Part shown: positions 38,601-53,600 of the stretch, in pieces
How the letters are laid out: each line of letters opens with the position of its first letter
How positions within the stretch are numbered: position 1 is the first letter of the stretch
DNA from: Sipunculus nudus
Taxonomy: Eukaryota > Annelida > Sipuncula > Golfingiida > Sipunculidae
Reading direction: 5' to 3'
DNA: 64,000 nucleotides
Assembly: GCA_026874595.1 (NCBI GenBank)
Contig: CM049308.1
Location: 22,297,867 to 22,361,866 of the forward strand
Notes under the pieces: model-generated
Told to the model about the DNA's origin: nothing
Databases searched by the model: none
Seen by the model: the letters and a program-made list of their open reading frames with translations, nothing else
Translations under genes and position numbers: made by a program

Positions 38601-41600
38601 TATTGCTCAATGCTAATGAGGAGAAAATATTCGTCTATCCTAATGAGGAAAAAATATTCCTCTATCCTAATGAGGAAAAGATATTCCTCTATGCTTAACT
38701 AGAATGCGGGTAGTCGACAAGGGACTACGGGTATCCGCCAAAATCGGAGTAGGACAGGTGAAGCGAGGCATGGATTGAGTGGCAAGGGGAAATAGAGTTA
38801 CATGTGTTACATATTAGAATGGATCTGTGCAACATAAACATGATTGTAGGTGGCGCCACCTGTTATTTGAATGAGAAACCATCCAAGATGTATACTAATG
38901 CAAAATTTCAGGTGGAAAAGTCAAATCACTGCAGAGATATGAGTGATTTTAACCCAAGGCAGATGAACAGATGGACACTATGCAAACATGGTTGCAGGTG
39001 GCGCCACCTTTTTTTTGTGTATGTTATGAAGCTATCCAAGGGCTACATTTGTGTAAATTTTTTTTCCTGATGGGTCAAACGGTTTCTGAGATATGAGCTT
39101 GGATGTCTGCAGCGTTAACCTGAATGTAGGTGGCGCCACCTGTCATAAAATCAAGAAAGCTATCTAGGATGTATACGCATGCCTCATTTTAGGTGAATTA
39201 GTCAAACGACTGCAGAGATATGAGTGATTTTAACCCAAGGCAGATGAACAGATGGACACTATGCAAACATGGTTGCAGGTGGCCCCACCCTTTTTTTTGT
39301 GTATGTTATAAAGCTATCCAAGGGCTACATTTGTGAAAAAAAATTTTCCTGATCGGTCAAACGGTTCCCGAGATATGTGGGTTTATGTGTGGAAACAGAC
39401 GCACAAACGGACGCTGGGCAGAGAGGAAAGTCAGAGGTCAAGGCCACTTGGTCAGGCACCAGTTCACATGTGACCCGATAATTTGTGTAAGTTTCGGAAA
39501 AATCCGTCCAGTAGTCTCAGAGGAGTTCTCCGGAAACAAATTCGGCGGCGGAACATAGTATCATCAATGCATTTAAAAAAGAATTTCAATTATATATTTT
39601 ACCTTAAAATATTTGTGGAATGAATGCATTACTATTTGTAAGTCTAAGCTATTAGTTATGGTCTCTAGAGCAAATGAGAAATTGCTGATCAGTGTAGTTA
39701 TGAATGGCATTCTGAATTCATAATGAGTCAAGTTGAATGCATGTACCAAACCAGATATATTTAACTGCCAAGTGACCAACGGAAGTCTCTGAGGCCTGAA
39801 GCTTAGCAATAATGAGGAATCAGCTATAGAGTGTAAAACCTTGGAAAATTGGTCAAAAATAAATATCAGCAAATATGCGACCTAGGAGTAATATTGTGCC
39901 AAAAGGTCAGGTTTAGTAAAAAAAAAGAAACAGCATTATTCCTGATCTAGCACAAACACAAACATAAGAAAGAAAATATATGAAAATCTTTTTTTTAATA
40001 AGAAGCAAATTTGTATTTGATTGTTTTGTACTCTGGGGAGCTAAGAAAGTGTGCCCACAAAAGTCTGACCAATAACTATATCATAGAAATAAACTAATCC
40101 ACCAATATAAGCCTCAGTCCCTTTCCTACAGGGGGAGGCTTGATTGTCATTTGTTACTCACCGGTAGGAGAGGCCAGTCTGTGGCCGACAGGTACCCACC
40201 AGATGGAGATTTTATTTGTACAGTAACTGGAACAAAATCGAGAAAAAAAATTAGATGACCACAGATTTTACATACTGCATGTAATGGATATTACACAGTG
40301 TGTGTAACATGTATTATTACACTGGGTATAACATAGGGTAACAGATATTATATAAGGTGTGTAACAGCTATATCATATGGTGTGTAACATATATAACATA
40401 TATTATACCTGGTGTGTAACAGATATTACATCTGGTGTTTAACAGATATAAGGGTGTGTAACCGATATTACAACTGGTGTGTAACATATTACATAGGGGA
40501 GTGTAAACTGTGAAATGCAAGTGTAAATACATCACAGGAATTGGGAATATGATTTTCATGAAGAAAACTTACTAATTATAATTCCTTCAACATACCTGTG
40601 CCATTGAAGTCAAGCTGTAATGCTGCAATTTGCAGAATGAACAAGAATGGTCCATCCCGATCTGTTTTGGCTATGGGCTTTACATCATGCTATAAAAGAA
40701 AATCATACCAACAGCATAAATGAAACATCTAAACTATTATGCACCATTCTAGTCTATGCTAGGTACAGCTAAGACTACATCATTCTACTCTGGAGAAAAA
40801 ATATATCAGATATCTCTATGACAATGTGAGACATATTTCCTTTACTCAGTAAAATACTGCACAATCAGTCAGTAAAAGATGTCTATTACACTTTGGATTT
40901 GTCCTCCTTGCATCATAAAAGACTGGTACCCTTCCCATATCTGTATTTTAATGACTGAAGCGGAAACAATAATGTATTTAGCCTTCAGGGTTAGTGTTGG
41001 GACGATATGGGTTTTTGATATCATGATGATTATTCAAATTTTATTGTGATATATCGTGATATCGCGATATTTTTAATAATAGATAAGAGCATTGATAAGC
41101 CATCAATAATGATATTTATAACAACCACCTTTAAATTCTTGACTTTATACGAGGGGTTAACTATTAATATTATTTATACCCATTGTGCCAGTACCACAAA
41201 TTAACTCATTAAGTGATTAAGTTGCATGAAGGCGCTGCAGGTGTGTAAGTTTGAGACGCGGGAAGTCCTGCCCCAATCGTCAAATCACGCTTGTCAGAAC
41301 GTTTCACCAGTTTCCTATAGTTACAAAAAAAGCAGGATAATCCCGGAATTTTCGGAGAGCGTGTCATACCCATCATGACTAAATATTCCAATCCAATTTT
41401 ATATGGCAAAATATGCAACCCGTAAGGAATGTTCGATCCAATGGTGACACTTTTATGTTTTATCGTTCCACGCAATAAAAGCATAAATATGTTTTATAGC
41501 TCTTCTTTATAATGTTATTTTCTCCTGGAATTCTCAAGCTTTTGTCCTCTAAGATTCATCCTGCTATTTCCGGACATTTCCCGAAGTCCGTAAACACACG

Positions 41601-44600
41601 GTTCCACCGACACGCAGGTATTCAAATACATGTGGTTTATAAAAATAAATGTGATTCTTTGAAATACATTTATTTTGAACATGGACAGACTCTTATGATG
41701 CCAGTTTTCTCAAGAAATATATACTTCAATGGCTTGTCTGTGAACCATAATCGTGAACAAAAATTGATATCGTGATATCGCGATAATAGGAAAGTTGACG
41801 GTATGATAACCGTGGCTGTGAGATATCGTGATAATACCGTATACCGGTAACCATCCCAACCCTATTCAGGGTAATGCAAAACAGTGGCCTAGTGTAACAA
41901 AAATGAGGTTGTTTTGCAATGCATTCCCATATTTAAGGGGAAAAATATACACAGTACTTCAAAAATGGTCAAGGTCACTGGTTTTTTGACACTTCCAAGC
42001 TTTTGGTAGAAACATTTCACAAGCTGAATTTTAAGAAAATATACTGAGTGCTTCAAATTTACAGCTTTAACATATAATTTCTATTTTGGTTGATTTGACC
42101 TTGAAGATCCTTGTCAAGGTCACCAATTTTCAAATTTGTCAAAGAACTTGGTTGAAACAATTAGTGTTTCAAATTTGAGGAAAAAATATGTGGTACTTCA
42201 GAAGTTATGGGGTTCACAAATAATTTCTATTCTAGCTAATCTGACCTTGAAGATTCAGGTCAAGGTCACCAGTTTTAGAAGTCATCTAAGAACATGATGC
42301 CTTATGAAGAAAAAACATGATCGCTCTTTATCATTCGAAATCGAGTTCAGCACTCTTGATTGGCTAAGTTTCTGCTGCTGGTATCGGTGTCGGTTTATAT
42401 CCTGCCTGGCTTCTGTGGCTATGGGTGCTGTAGCTTTCCTCAGGTCACCAGTATGGGTAAATCAGTGGCGGATCCCTGCTTGGCTTGTGTGGCATCACAT
42501 CTATTGGCTCCATCAAAATTCTAAAATTATGTTTAAGGAGTACAAAGGGCTAAAGTCTTGACAACAGCATCCTGTAGCTGCTCGATAAAGCTCAAAACAT
42601 CTTCCGTCAGTCAGAACATGGTTGAAACAAGCAATATTCAAGGAATTTATGGTCTCCACTTCCACCTTGTGGAATGATTCAAGACTGGAATGATTTTAAA
42701 GTCTGTGGTGACTAAGTGCAAATAGTTTTAACCATGCTCAACAGATGGCAGCAACTGGCAGTAACTGCAAAAAAAGTATTTTTTGTCCACTGCTAGTGAC
42801 ACCTCTTGGTGATTAGTGAAACTAAATGTGATGATTAATCATATAAAAAAAATATATCATTTTGTATTTTTTTATTGTAAGACAAACACTCCAAACCAAT
42901 CAAAACAAAGGTATGCATGAGAACAACACTGACCATAACTTGAATGAAATGGGATAATATTAAAGAAATTTATTGTATGGAAACAAAAACCTGATGAACG
43001 GAGAGACAGAGGGACAGACAGCCAAACCCAATTCAAAGTCCCCCATTCCGGGACGTGGTGGACAATAATTGGATTTCAAATTTGAAGAAAAAATATGCTA
43101 CACTTCAAAAGTTAAAGGATTCACAAGAAATTAGTTTTTCGGCCTATTTGACCTTGATGATGAATGTCAAGGTCATCAGTTTTCAAACTCAATCGAGATA
43201 TTGGTAGAAACAATTTTAATTTCCAATTCCATTAAGATATACTGAGTATTTAAAAAGTTATAGTGTTAACAAATAATTTCTATTCCGGCTGATTTGACTT
43301 GAAGATTGAGGGCAAGGTCGCCAGTTTCAAACTCATCTGAGATATTGGTAGAAACATTTAAGAGTTTCATGTAAAACATTGAGTTGTTCAGAAGTTAGAG
43401 TGTTCACAAGAAATGACGACGGAAAACAACACCCATGATGACAGACCAGACACTATGTGTCCCCTATAGCTATGGGAGGGGAGACATAATTAATGAAAAA
43501 AAAAATAGTATATTATCACTCAGAATAAAAATCTTGTTAATCAGCTGTTAAACATATCAATTCCAGACTTTAGACACTTACAAACCCTAAAATACTGTGG
43601 TTGGCTTGTTATTTGCGGTGGTTTCAAGTTCGCAATATTCGCGGTAGTGGAAAAGCCGCAAAATTAAAACCACACAGAAATAAAACCTTGCTGTCATGGG
43701 AAAATAGTCTCTGTAGTTGCCACTTGGTGACAATAATGGGCATTAGTGGGAAATAAATATAATCCAAATGACGACCATGTTGATCGCAGCATGTGACGTG
43801 TCCACGATCTAGTTTTATATAAAAACAAGGGACCCATGGGTCACATCGCTCAGCTGAATTTAGGAAAATATTAGTAACTGCAAAATATTTTAATTTCTTT
43901 TGGTTTTTCATGTATCATTAGAAAAGCTATGAGAAAATGGCTCTGCTAAAATGAAACTCTGTAAATTATAGAATAATGGACATGAGCTTAACCATTTAGT
44001 GATGCACCAAGGGAACAAATAGGCCTATGGTAAGTGTTATATAAAAGTAACATTTCATAAACAAATAAAGTGTGAAGGTAATTAAGTTTTCAAAAATTAA
44101 ATATATGGCCATATGAGTTAAAAATTTATCCCACAAAGTTTGACCAATATTCGTAATTTTAATACTAAGTTAACAGTGGTCTCACACCTAGGCCCCGCCA
44201 ACTTTTAAGAGATATGAATGAAATGCTACAAAGTATTTATATCTTCTTAAATCTTGTCAGTTAGTACTTACATTAGATCCTAATATTTTACCACATATGA
44301 ATATTAGGATTAAATTCCTGAAATTTAAAAAAATCAAAATTGTCCAAGTCTCATCAAAAAGAATTTATTTAACATTAAAATTATAAGATTCATCTTGTTT
44401 ATTAGTCCTGTGTATTGAAGGGGTGGGAGGGGTCTCCGTTGTTACTGCTCGTTGCTGAAAAAAATGTTAATTTTAAGATTCATCTAGTTCATAGTACAGG
44501 TCCTTCAACAGAATTGGGGGGGGGGGAGAGAAAAAGGCTTCCTGTGGTATGGTATTAACTGCAGACAGCCTGATCAAGCTCAACTCAGTGGAGAGAGGGC

Positions 44601-47600
44601 TTGCCCTAGTGAGGGGATTGCATAACCTTATGCCAACAGCCTGGGGAGCATAGAGTGCTGCACTGAATGACCTACAGTGACCAAAGTGGACTGCTTGACA
44701 ATGTAAGGGAATACAAGAGCCTCCAACAAAATTTAATAACTAGCCTAATTTTGCAGCTTTTATTTTCAAATTTCAGATTTTAACAGATTAAATCCTTATG
44801 TCCACATGCTGTGAAAATTAAATCCACAGTACTTACATGGAAAAAACGTGCCGTGGCCAAAGTTGGGCAAAATTTAAGGTACCTATTTTTATTTTTGCTA
44901 ATATTTTTAAAAATTTAAAAGATTTTGATCTAATTTTGGGTATACAATTTAATTTTGATTTATTAAAGTTGTATTACTGAAAAAAAAGGCCTTACCTTTA
45001 ACATGTTTTGTGTTAAGCGATCAAATATCTTTCCTGATTTTTTACAAAATGCATTATGTTTGAGCCCATAACTTTTTTAAATTATATAATACAGACTTAA
45101 TTCTAGCATGTACATAGGAACTATATAGAGGAATATTTATGGTAAATATGAAGAAAACCAGATAAGTGGTTTTGATATTAGGCAGTCATGAAGTGTGAAA
45201 ATAGATTTCTAATAAAAAATTAAAGGTTTTTCCTTAATATCACAAAGGAACGAAGTCCTATTGACCCAATTTTTGGCATGGTAGGAGATTTTAGGGACAT
45301 CTAACTGTATGCCGAATTTTAGATTCGTAGGTCCGATGGTGTCAAAATGCCAGTCTTACGGATGGACATCTGAACGGCACGACGGACAGATGGACGGACC
45401 ACAACTATAGCTCAGATGACTTATAGTCAGCTGAGCTAAAAATGCTTGGTTCTCATCTGCAGTTCTGCGTGTTTGATTCTATTTATTAAATTGCGATCGC
45501 AAGTCATTTGTCTTGATTAAACTGCTTGAACTCTTCCCGCCTATGCTTTGTCCGCTGTTGGTCAATCTGATCATTGGCCTCTTAGAGTAAATCTGCTCTT
45601 TCTTCACATTCACACTCACGGGGATCAGGCAAACCTTCCGTGCGCAGCCACTTCAGGGATATGGCCCCTTCCGTAACAAACTTGTTATTTCCATGGAAAG
45701 ATGTTTATGTTACGTAATCCGAACATGATATGATCATGAGGGCCCTATTTAAATTGATATGTAATGGCCAAGCTGTGAAAAAAATGCCCCTTTGAAGCGG
45801 CATGGCAGTGACGGTCATTGTTTGAGCAAAATGTAACTTTGTGTAATAGAGAATTCATACCAATTTTGATGGTTATTAAAATATTAATATATGCCCCATC
45901 GTGAAAATGGAACCCCGTGAAACTGAAAATTTGCTTGAGAGCGAAAATTGTACCCTGTTAATATAAAGCCAACCACAGTATTCAATAGGGATTAAAATCA
46001 TTTAATGAAGAGTATGTAATCAAAATAATCATGCTCATCGATTGATATTTGCATTTTCAACTTTGTAGACTTTGAAACATTACCTTTGAAATTTTGTCTG
46101 CAAATCAATTATTTTTAAATGAAAAATCATACAATTAGCTTAAATAAATGCTGTTAAATAAATTAAAGAGTGATAGCCATTTGTTCGTTCTTACTCTTCC
46201 TCTTCCAAAGTTATACATAGCAAACGTAAATAAGCACCACATCAAATGTTAACAGTTGAACGGGTGTGATGTGCATGTCATGGCAATCAAAAGGTGCATA
46301 TACAGTGGAACCCCTCATAAAGACTGCCTCTCTGTTAAGACCACCTGTCTATTAAGAGTTCCCTTGAGTGAACCAAACTGCAAAAGCATCACATTGTTTA
46401 TAACAGACCTATCTTTTAAGACCACCTGTGAATCAAGGCCACTTTTGGTGTTTCCCACAGGTGGTCTTATAACACAGGGTTCACTGTACTTCATTTCTTT
46501 GTATTTAGACGTAGTAATGAAATCACTCAAACAAGGGACCCATGGGTCACTGTACTCCGCTGAAGTTAACCTTGAAGGTAAAAATATCAAATAATATCAA
46601 ATGGAGATAAAGTCTGAGAGGAAGAGGTAATATAGACCATGGTTTGTTGATATGATTTGCTTGTATATGATGAGTAAACAAGGGAGTGGAAACAGCTTTA
46701 CAATAAAGGAAATACATATATTATCACAATACACTTGGTGGGTTGTGGGTGGGGAGGGGGATTGAGATGACATGTTAATGACATGTTAACTGTACACCTG
46801 TTATAGCAAGGGTGCTCTCCCAGTGATGCATTACAAATCAGGTATAAGCAGGCAGAGCTAAATTGAACAGAAGTGGACTGCCTGGAGCTTGACAATGCAA
46901 TCTTGTGAATACAATAAGAACAGAAAAAAACTTCAATAACTAGCCTAATTTTTTAGCTATTCTTTTAAAAATTTTAACAGATTAAATTCTTATGTGTACA
47001 AGCTGGGAAAATAAAATCAAATGTTCTTACAGGAAAAAAAGTGTCAGTCATAGCTGGGCAAAATTTAAGGTACTGATATTATATTTATGCCTATAACTTA
47101 AAAAAATTTACAAGATTCTGATCCCAACTGATATACAACTGAATTCTGTATAAATAATGTTATATACTTTTATACATTTATTGTGTTAATTGAGCAAATA
47201 TCTTTTGTGATTTTTTACAAAGTGCATGATGTTGGGCCCATAATTTTTTATAAATCACGTAATACTGACCTAAATTCTGGCTATCCATAGGAAATATATT
47301 GGAGAATATTAATGGTAAATATGAAAAAAAAAAAGACCAAGGGGTTTTGATAGTAGGCAGCCCTGAAGCGTGATAATAGGTTTTTAATGGAATACTGAGA
47401 TATTTCCTTAATTTCTCTATGGAAGGAAGTTGCAGTGACTCAGTTTTTGTGTTGGTAGGAGATCTTGGGAACATCAAACAGTACGGCAAATTTTGGATTC
47501 ATAGGTTCAATGGTTTCAAAATGTGCCAGTTTAATGGCCACACAGACAGCCGATGGACAATGGACATCACTATAGCTCAGCTGGCTATAAGTTACCAACT

Positions 47601-50600
47601 GGCTAAAAACTACTAAATTTCACCCAATTCCCACACAAGTGAACCAACACCAGTCACACCTGTGCTGATACATACAAATTAATCATAATTGTGGAGATGA
47701 TAACATAAATATAAAACATTTTCACTTGCCATTGCAGAAACTTGCTGTTTGGATGCCTAGAAATTATGTGATACTGTTGATTTTATAATTTTTTTTCTGA
47801 ACATGATGACTATGAGATACAACAAGTCATCACAAAATTTTCTTAGTTTACAATATTTATAAATTAAGGGAACATTTAAATATGCACATCTTGCAAATAA
47901 CTTAAAGATCAGTTGGAAACTGCAAGTTATCACCCAAATACAGAGGCCCCGAGCACACATGATATGACACGCTATTGAAGGTTCATACAATGCCCATGGG
48001 CGATATGGCTAATTCATTTATATAAATATTGTGGTCTTGCATCAGTGATGCAATGCCCCAGTATGAAATTGACAAGCTTCATATTAGTGTGACATCAATT
48101 TGCTCAGCAACTCCGAAATATAGTCGTTTCCTAAATTTGAGGGAAAACTAGATGTGTCGGAACGACACGAATGCCCCCGCCTTGGGCAAATTAAAATCAT
48201 TTGTAAAATTTGGAAAATTTTTTACGTTCAGGAGGTGTCGTATGGTCAAAAGTAGGTCAACAAGGGCAAAATGCAAACTCGATCTGTAACGGGTCATTAT
48301 CAAGCAACACAGCAAAAATCATGCCAGTATATGCAGGCATTGTGAAAAAAAGTCCATACATGTGCATTTTCCATAAAAATTTCTGTCTTTCATGAAATTT
48401 TCTATGTTTAGGAGCCGTAAAACGATCAAAAGTAGGTCAACCGTGATGAAACGCAAACTCGATCTGTAACTGTCATTATCTGCCCACACAAAAAAAATCA
48501 GGGTGGTATCTGCAGGCATTGAGGAAAAAAGTCAGTACATATGCATTTGTTATGAAAATTTTTATTTTTCATGAAATTTTCTATGTTCAGGAGCATTCAA
48601 ATGGTCAAAAGTAGGTCAACTGAGACAAAACAAGAACTTGATCTGTAACTGGTCATTATCTGCTTACACACCAAAAATCAGGCCCGTATCTGCAGGCACT
48701 GCGAAAAAAAGTCCATACATGTGCACCTTTTTATGAAATTTTCTATGTTAGAGCACTGTCAAACGGTCCAAAATAGGTCAACTGGGACAAAACTTGAACT
48801 TGATCTGTAACTGGTCATTATCTGCCAACACACCAAAATCAGGCCAATATCTGCAGGTATTATGAAGAAAAGTATGTACAAGTGTATTTGTCATGAAAAT
48901 ATATATTTTACATGAAATTTTCAATGTTCAGGAGCCGTAAAACAGTGAAAAGTAGGTCAACCAGGACAAAATGCGAACTCCATCTGTAACTGGTCAATAT
49001 CTGCTGACACACACCAAAAATCAGGCCAATATCTGCAGGCATTGCGAAAAAAAGTCCGTACATGTGTAATTGTCATGAAATTTCATATTTTTCATGAAAT
49101 TTTCAATGTTCAGGAGCCGTAAAACGGCCAAAGTAGGTCAACCGGGACGAAATGCGAACTCGATCTGTAACTGGTCTATATCTGCCCACACACCAAAAAT
49201 TAGGCCAATATCTGCAGGCATTGCATAAAAAGTCTGTACATGTGTATCTGTCATGAATATTTCTATTTTTCATGAAATTTTCTAAGTTTAGGAGCCGTAA
49301 AACGGTCAAAAGTAGGTCAACCAGGACGAAACGTGAACTCTATCTGTAACTGGTCATTATCTGCCCACACACCAAAAATCAGGCCAATATCTGCAGGCAT
49401 TGTGAAAAAAAGTCTGTACATGTGTATCTGTCATGAATATTTCTATTTTTCATGAAATTTTCTAAGTTTAGGAGCCGTCAAACAGTCAAAAGTTGGTCAA
49501 CCGGGACGAAACGTGAACTCGATCTGTAACTGGTCTATATCTGCTCACACACCAAAAATCAGGCCAATATCTGCAGGCATTGCGAAAAAAAGGCTGTACA
49601 TGTGTATCTGTCATGAATATTTCTATTTTTCATGAAATTTTCTAAGTTTAGGAGCCGTAAAACGGTCAAAAGTAGGTCAACCAGGACAAAACGCAAACTC
49701 GATCTGTAAATGGTCTATATCTGCCCACACACCAAAAATCAGGCCAATATCTGCAGGCATTGCGAAAAAAAGTCCGTACAACTGTTTGCTTTCGGAATGA
49801 CGGAAGGACGGAAGGATGGAAGGACGGAAGGACGGAATGACGGACATGGGTAAAACTATATGCCCCGGCCACTTTGTGGCGGGGGCATAAAAAGGACCCC
49901 TTCATAGGTTTGGTGTTAACTTAAATCTTGGATTTCTAAAGATTTGATCTTGTATGATGATAACTCAGGTTATGAACTGATTTTATTCTGGCTGGTTTGA
50001 CCTTGAAGATCCAGGTGAAGGTCAACAGGTTTTGAGCTTCTAAAAGGAATAGATTAAAGGAATTAGTATAAGGAAAAAAAGCCGCTACTTCTAAAGTTAT
50101 TGGGTTCACAAATTATTCTATTTCAGCCCTATTTGACCTTGATGATGAAGGTCAAGGTCACCATTTTTTTTTTAACTTGTCTCAGATACTGGTAGAGACA
50201 ATTAACAAGCTGAATTTCATGAAAATATATCAAGTGGTTCAAAAGTTAAGAGTGTTTGAAAATAATTTTTATCCTGGCTGATCTGACCTTGAAGATCTAG
50301 GTCAAGGTCACTAGTTTTCAAGGTCCTCAAGGCACTTGATAAAAACAATTAGTGTTTCAAATATTAGTAAAAAACATGCAATACTTCAAAAGTTATAGGG
50401 TTCACCAAAAAATTCTATTTAGGTCTATTTGACCTTGATGATGAAGGTCAAGGTCACTGGATTTTTATTTCTCCATGATATTGTTAGAGACATTTTAAAA
50501 GTTGAATTTCAAGAAAATATTGTTACGAAGACAAATTTGTTGAGGGGAAAATCCTGAGCCGATCCGGGAGTCGAAACCAGGTCAGTGGTGTACAAGTCCG

Positions 50601-53600
50601 GCGTACCAACCGCTTCGCTAGAAAAGCAAGCTTCACTAGACAGTTCGGTCCGCTTTTATGTCACCCCGTAACAATATCATGAATATGTCAAGGGTTTAAA
50701 AGTTAAAATATTCACAAATAGTATTCATTCTGGCTTATTTGACCTTGAGGACCCACACCAAGGTCACCAATTGTCAAGCTCCTCAAAGAAGGTGATCAAT
50801 ACAATTATTGTTTCAAATTTGAGGGAAAAATAGGTGATACTTCAAAAGTTAGGGGGTTAAAAAAAATTTCTATTTTGGCTTAATTGAACTTGATGAAGGT
50901 AAAGGTCACCAGTTTTCAAACTCATCCAAGATTTTGGTTGAAACGATTTATATTTAAAATTTCATGAAAAAATGCTGACTTGTTCATAAGTTATCAGATA
51001 TGATACCAACGCTGACAACAACAGACGACAGACTAAACACTATAAGTCTCTCCCCATAGGGAGGGGAGACATAATTCCCATAGAAGATCACATAATATAC
51101 TGTTGTTGGCTTCATATTCACAGGGTAGAATTTTCATGATCTTACCATATATTCAGTTCACAGGGTATATAAATTTTTATATTGATCCAAGGGAATATTA
51201 AATCAGAAGAAATTCTTCTTCATTACATGCTGATAATATAAAAGATCTGATATAACAAACAAAACTAGAGGTTTGGGACCATAAACATCTGTATTTTGTC
51301 ACTGACTGAGCCCTTACAGGCTCTAATATTCCAGTACATTTGAGAAAGATCAAGGATATTCTCTTTGAGATAAAGCGTGTAAAAAAAATCCACAATTGGA
51401 TTTCCAGCTGGTCTAAAGTTTGACATCCTTCATAGATACCAATCATCTCTATGAATTTGAGTTAGATCATAAGTATGTTGTTTGAGATAATATGTACATG
51501 AAAGAAAGTGTGTCTGACTGATGGACCGTGTGACAGAGAGATGGATGGACAAAGCAATCACAAAATGGCACAGCTTTTCAAGCACATCCCTAATAAATAT
51601 TTGATTAAAATTTCATGGGATGCAAATGAGACTTTTGCAGACATGACCATTTTCTTGAGGAGTTGATGTGTCTTATACACAATATTTTATTTTCACAACA
51701 ATGTCACTTTGGTGAAAATCATGAATTTGAAACCCTTGTGAAATAATAAGCCAACCACAGTATTAAGTGCAGCAGAATCAATCTTTAATTATGCTAGAAC
51801 GTTGATGGCACAGCAGTATTCATCAGGGCTCAACATTTAAGGTTAACCACTTGCCAGGGGCAAGTGAAAGTTCCAGAAAAAAGTGGAAAGGCAACTAAAA
51901 GTTGCATTCTACTTGCCCTACTGGGCAAGTGGGTCCTACATAAACCTTTACACAAGTACAAGCTTGAAAAAGGATCTTTGTGTTCTTGAATATATTCAAT
52001 AATATTTGTAGGTCAAGTAAAAATTCATGAAGGGCGAGTACTTTCAAAAGTTAATGTCAAGACTGTTCATAAGAATGACATATATGTATATTATTAACAG
52101 AAACTGACCTCATCTGGTTTCTTTCTTGACTGCTTGGGTGTTGTTGTTGGCTGAAAAGTAGGTAAATCAAAATTATAGTAAATTTAGAAATATTTTTGAT
52201 CAAACATAATACAGAAACAAAGTGGCCCGATTCAGGTGTGAGGATCTGAATATCATTATCATTAATATTTCAGTCAGTTGAATATATGTTTGTTATGTTT
52301 TTTCAATGAAAACAGATGAATTTTTAATGGATTACATACATTCTGATAAAGTGTATTTTTACAATTAATTAGATTTATAAAAATTTAAACATGACCAATG
52401 GGTCATGCTGCTCAGCTGACTAGTATGACATATTGGACAAGCATTCACAACTCTAAGTCCTATTTTTCAAGAAGAGTGTAATTTTGTTCAAACTTATGAT
52501 GATGAGAGGGGAAACAGGTTGGACTTTATATCAATGTTATCATCCATAGTCAGATATTTGAATGTGTAGTTAAAACAGTCACATGAAAATCTGTTGTCAG
52601 TCTCAAAATCCATCTTTAACTTCTGTATGAAACAAAAAATACAGTTGGCACCACCTGTCTTATAAAACAGATGAATCATGGCAGTAAATCAAAGCACTGA
52701 ATAGTGAGAAACTGGGGCTTTATATAAATTTTAACTCAAAATTGGCCAATTATAATGGAATATTGAATCTATAAGTGGCACTTGTAAAAGCTGGCTGGGC
52801 GGATTCTGTTCAAATTTTGCATGCTGACAGGTACATAATTCATTTTTAAGGTCCAGTGGTAAATATTTGTTCAATAGCTGTGAATAGTCTGAAAAGTTTG
52901 ACTTTTAAGATGCTCAGAATAATGTTTTTGCTGTACAATATAGGTCACAGTGACCTAATGTTGGGTTTGCAAAGATATTTCACCAAGGCCTGTCTTGATT
53001 TTGTGCAAAAACTTTCTGGGTCTAACTGTTACAATTTGTGCCCTGTTTATGGAAACAAGTGACCCATGGGTCATGACGCTCAGCTGACTGGGAAGAGATT
53101 CACAAAAGGAAATTTTATCATCAGAATGGTAGATACCCATTCAACTGAAGCATCAAACAGATTAACCAACAGGCCAAGATTTAGTCTGTATTTATATATC
53201 TGAAAAATAGAGAAAAAATGTGTAAACTTTAAAAACTAGAATACGGGTAGCCGACAAGTGACTACTTGTATCTGCCAAAATCAGAGTGAAGTGAGGCATG
53301 GATTGAGTGGCAAGGGGAAACAGAGTGAGGTATGTTGCATATTAGCATGGATGTCTGCAGCCTAAATATGTATGTAGGTTGTGCAACCTACCACAAATCC
53401 AGAAAGCTGTCCAAGTTGTATACATATGCAAAATTTTAGGCAGAAAAGTCAAACCACTACAATGGATATGAGTGATTTTAGCCCACGGCAGACAAACAGA
53501 CAGACGCTGTGCAAAAATGGTTGCAGTTTTGTGTATGATAAAGACCTATGTGAGATCTAAACACAAGCACAATTTTGGCCCAATCGGTCAAATGGTTCCT

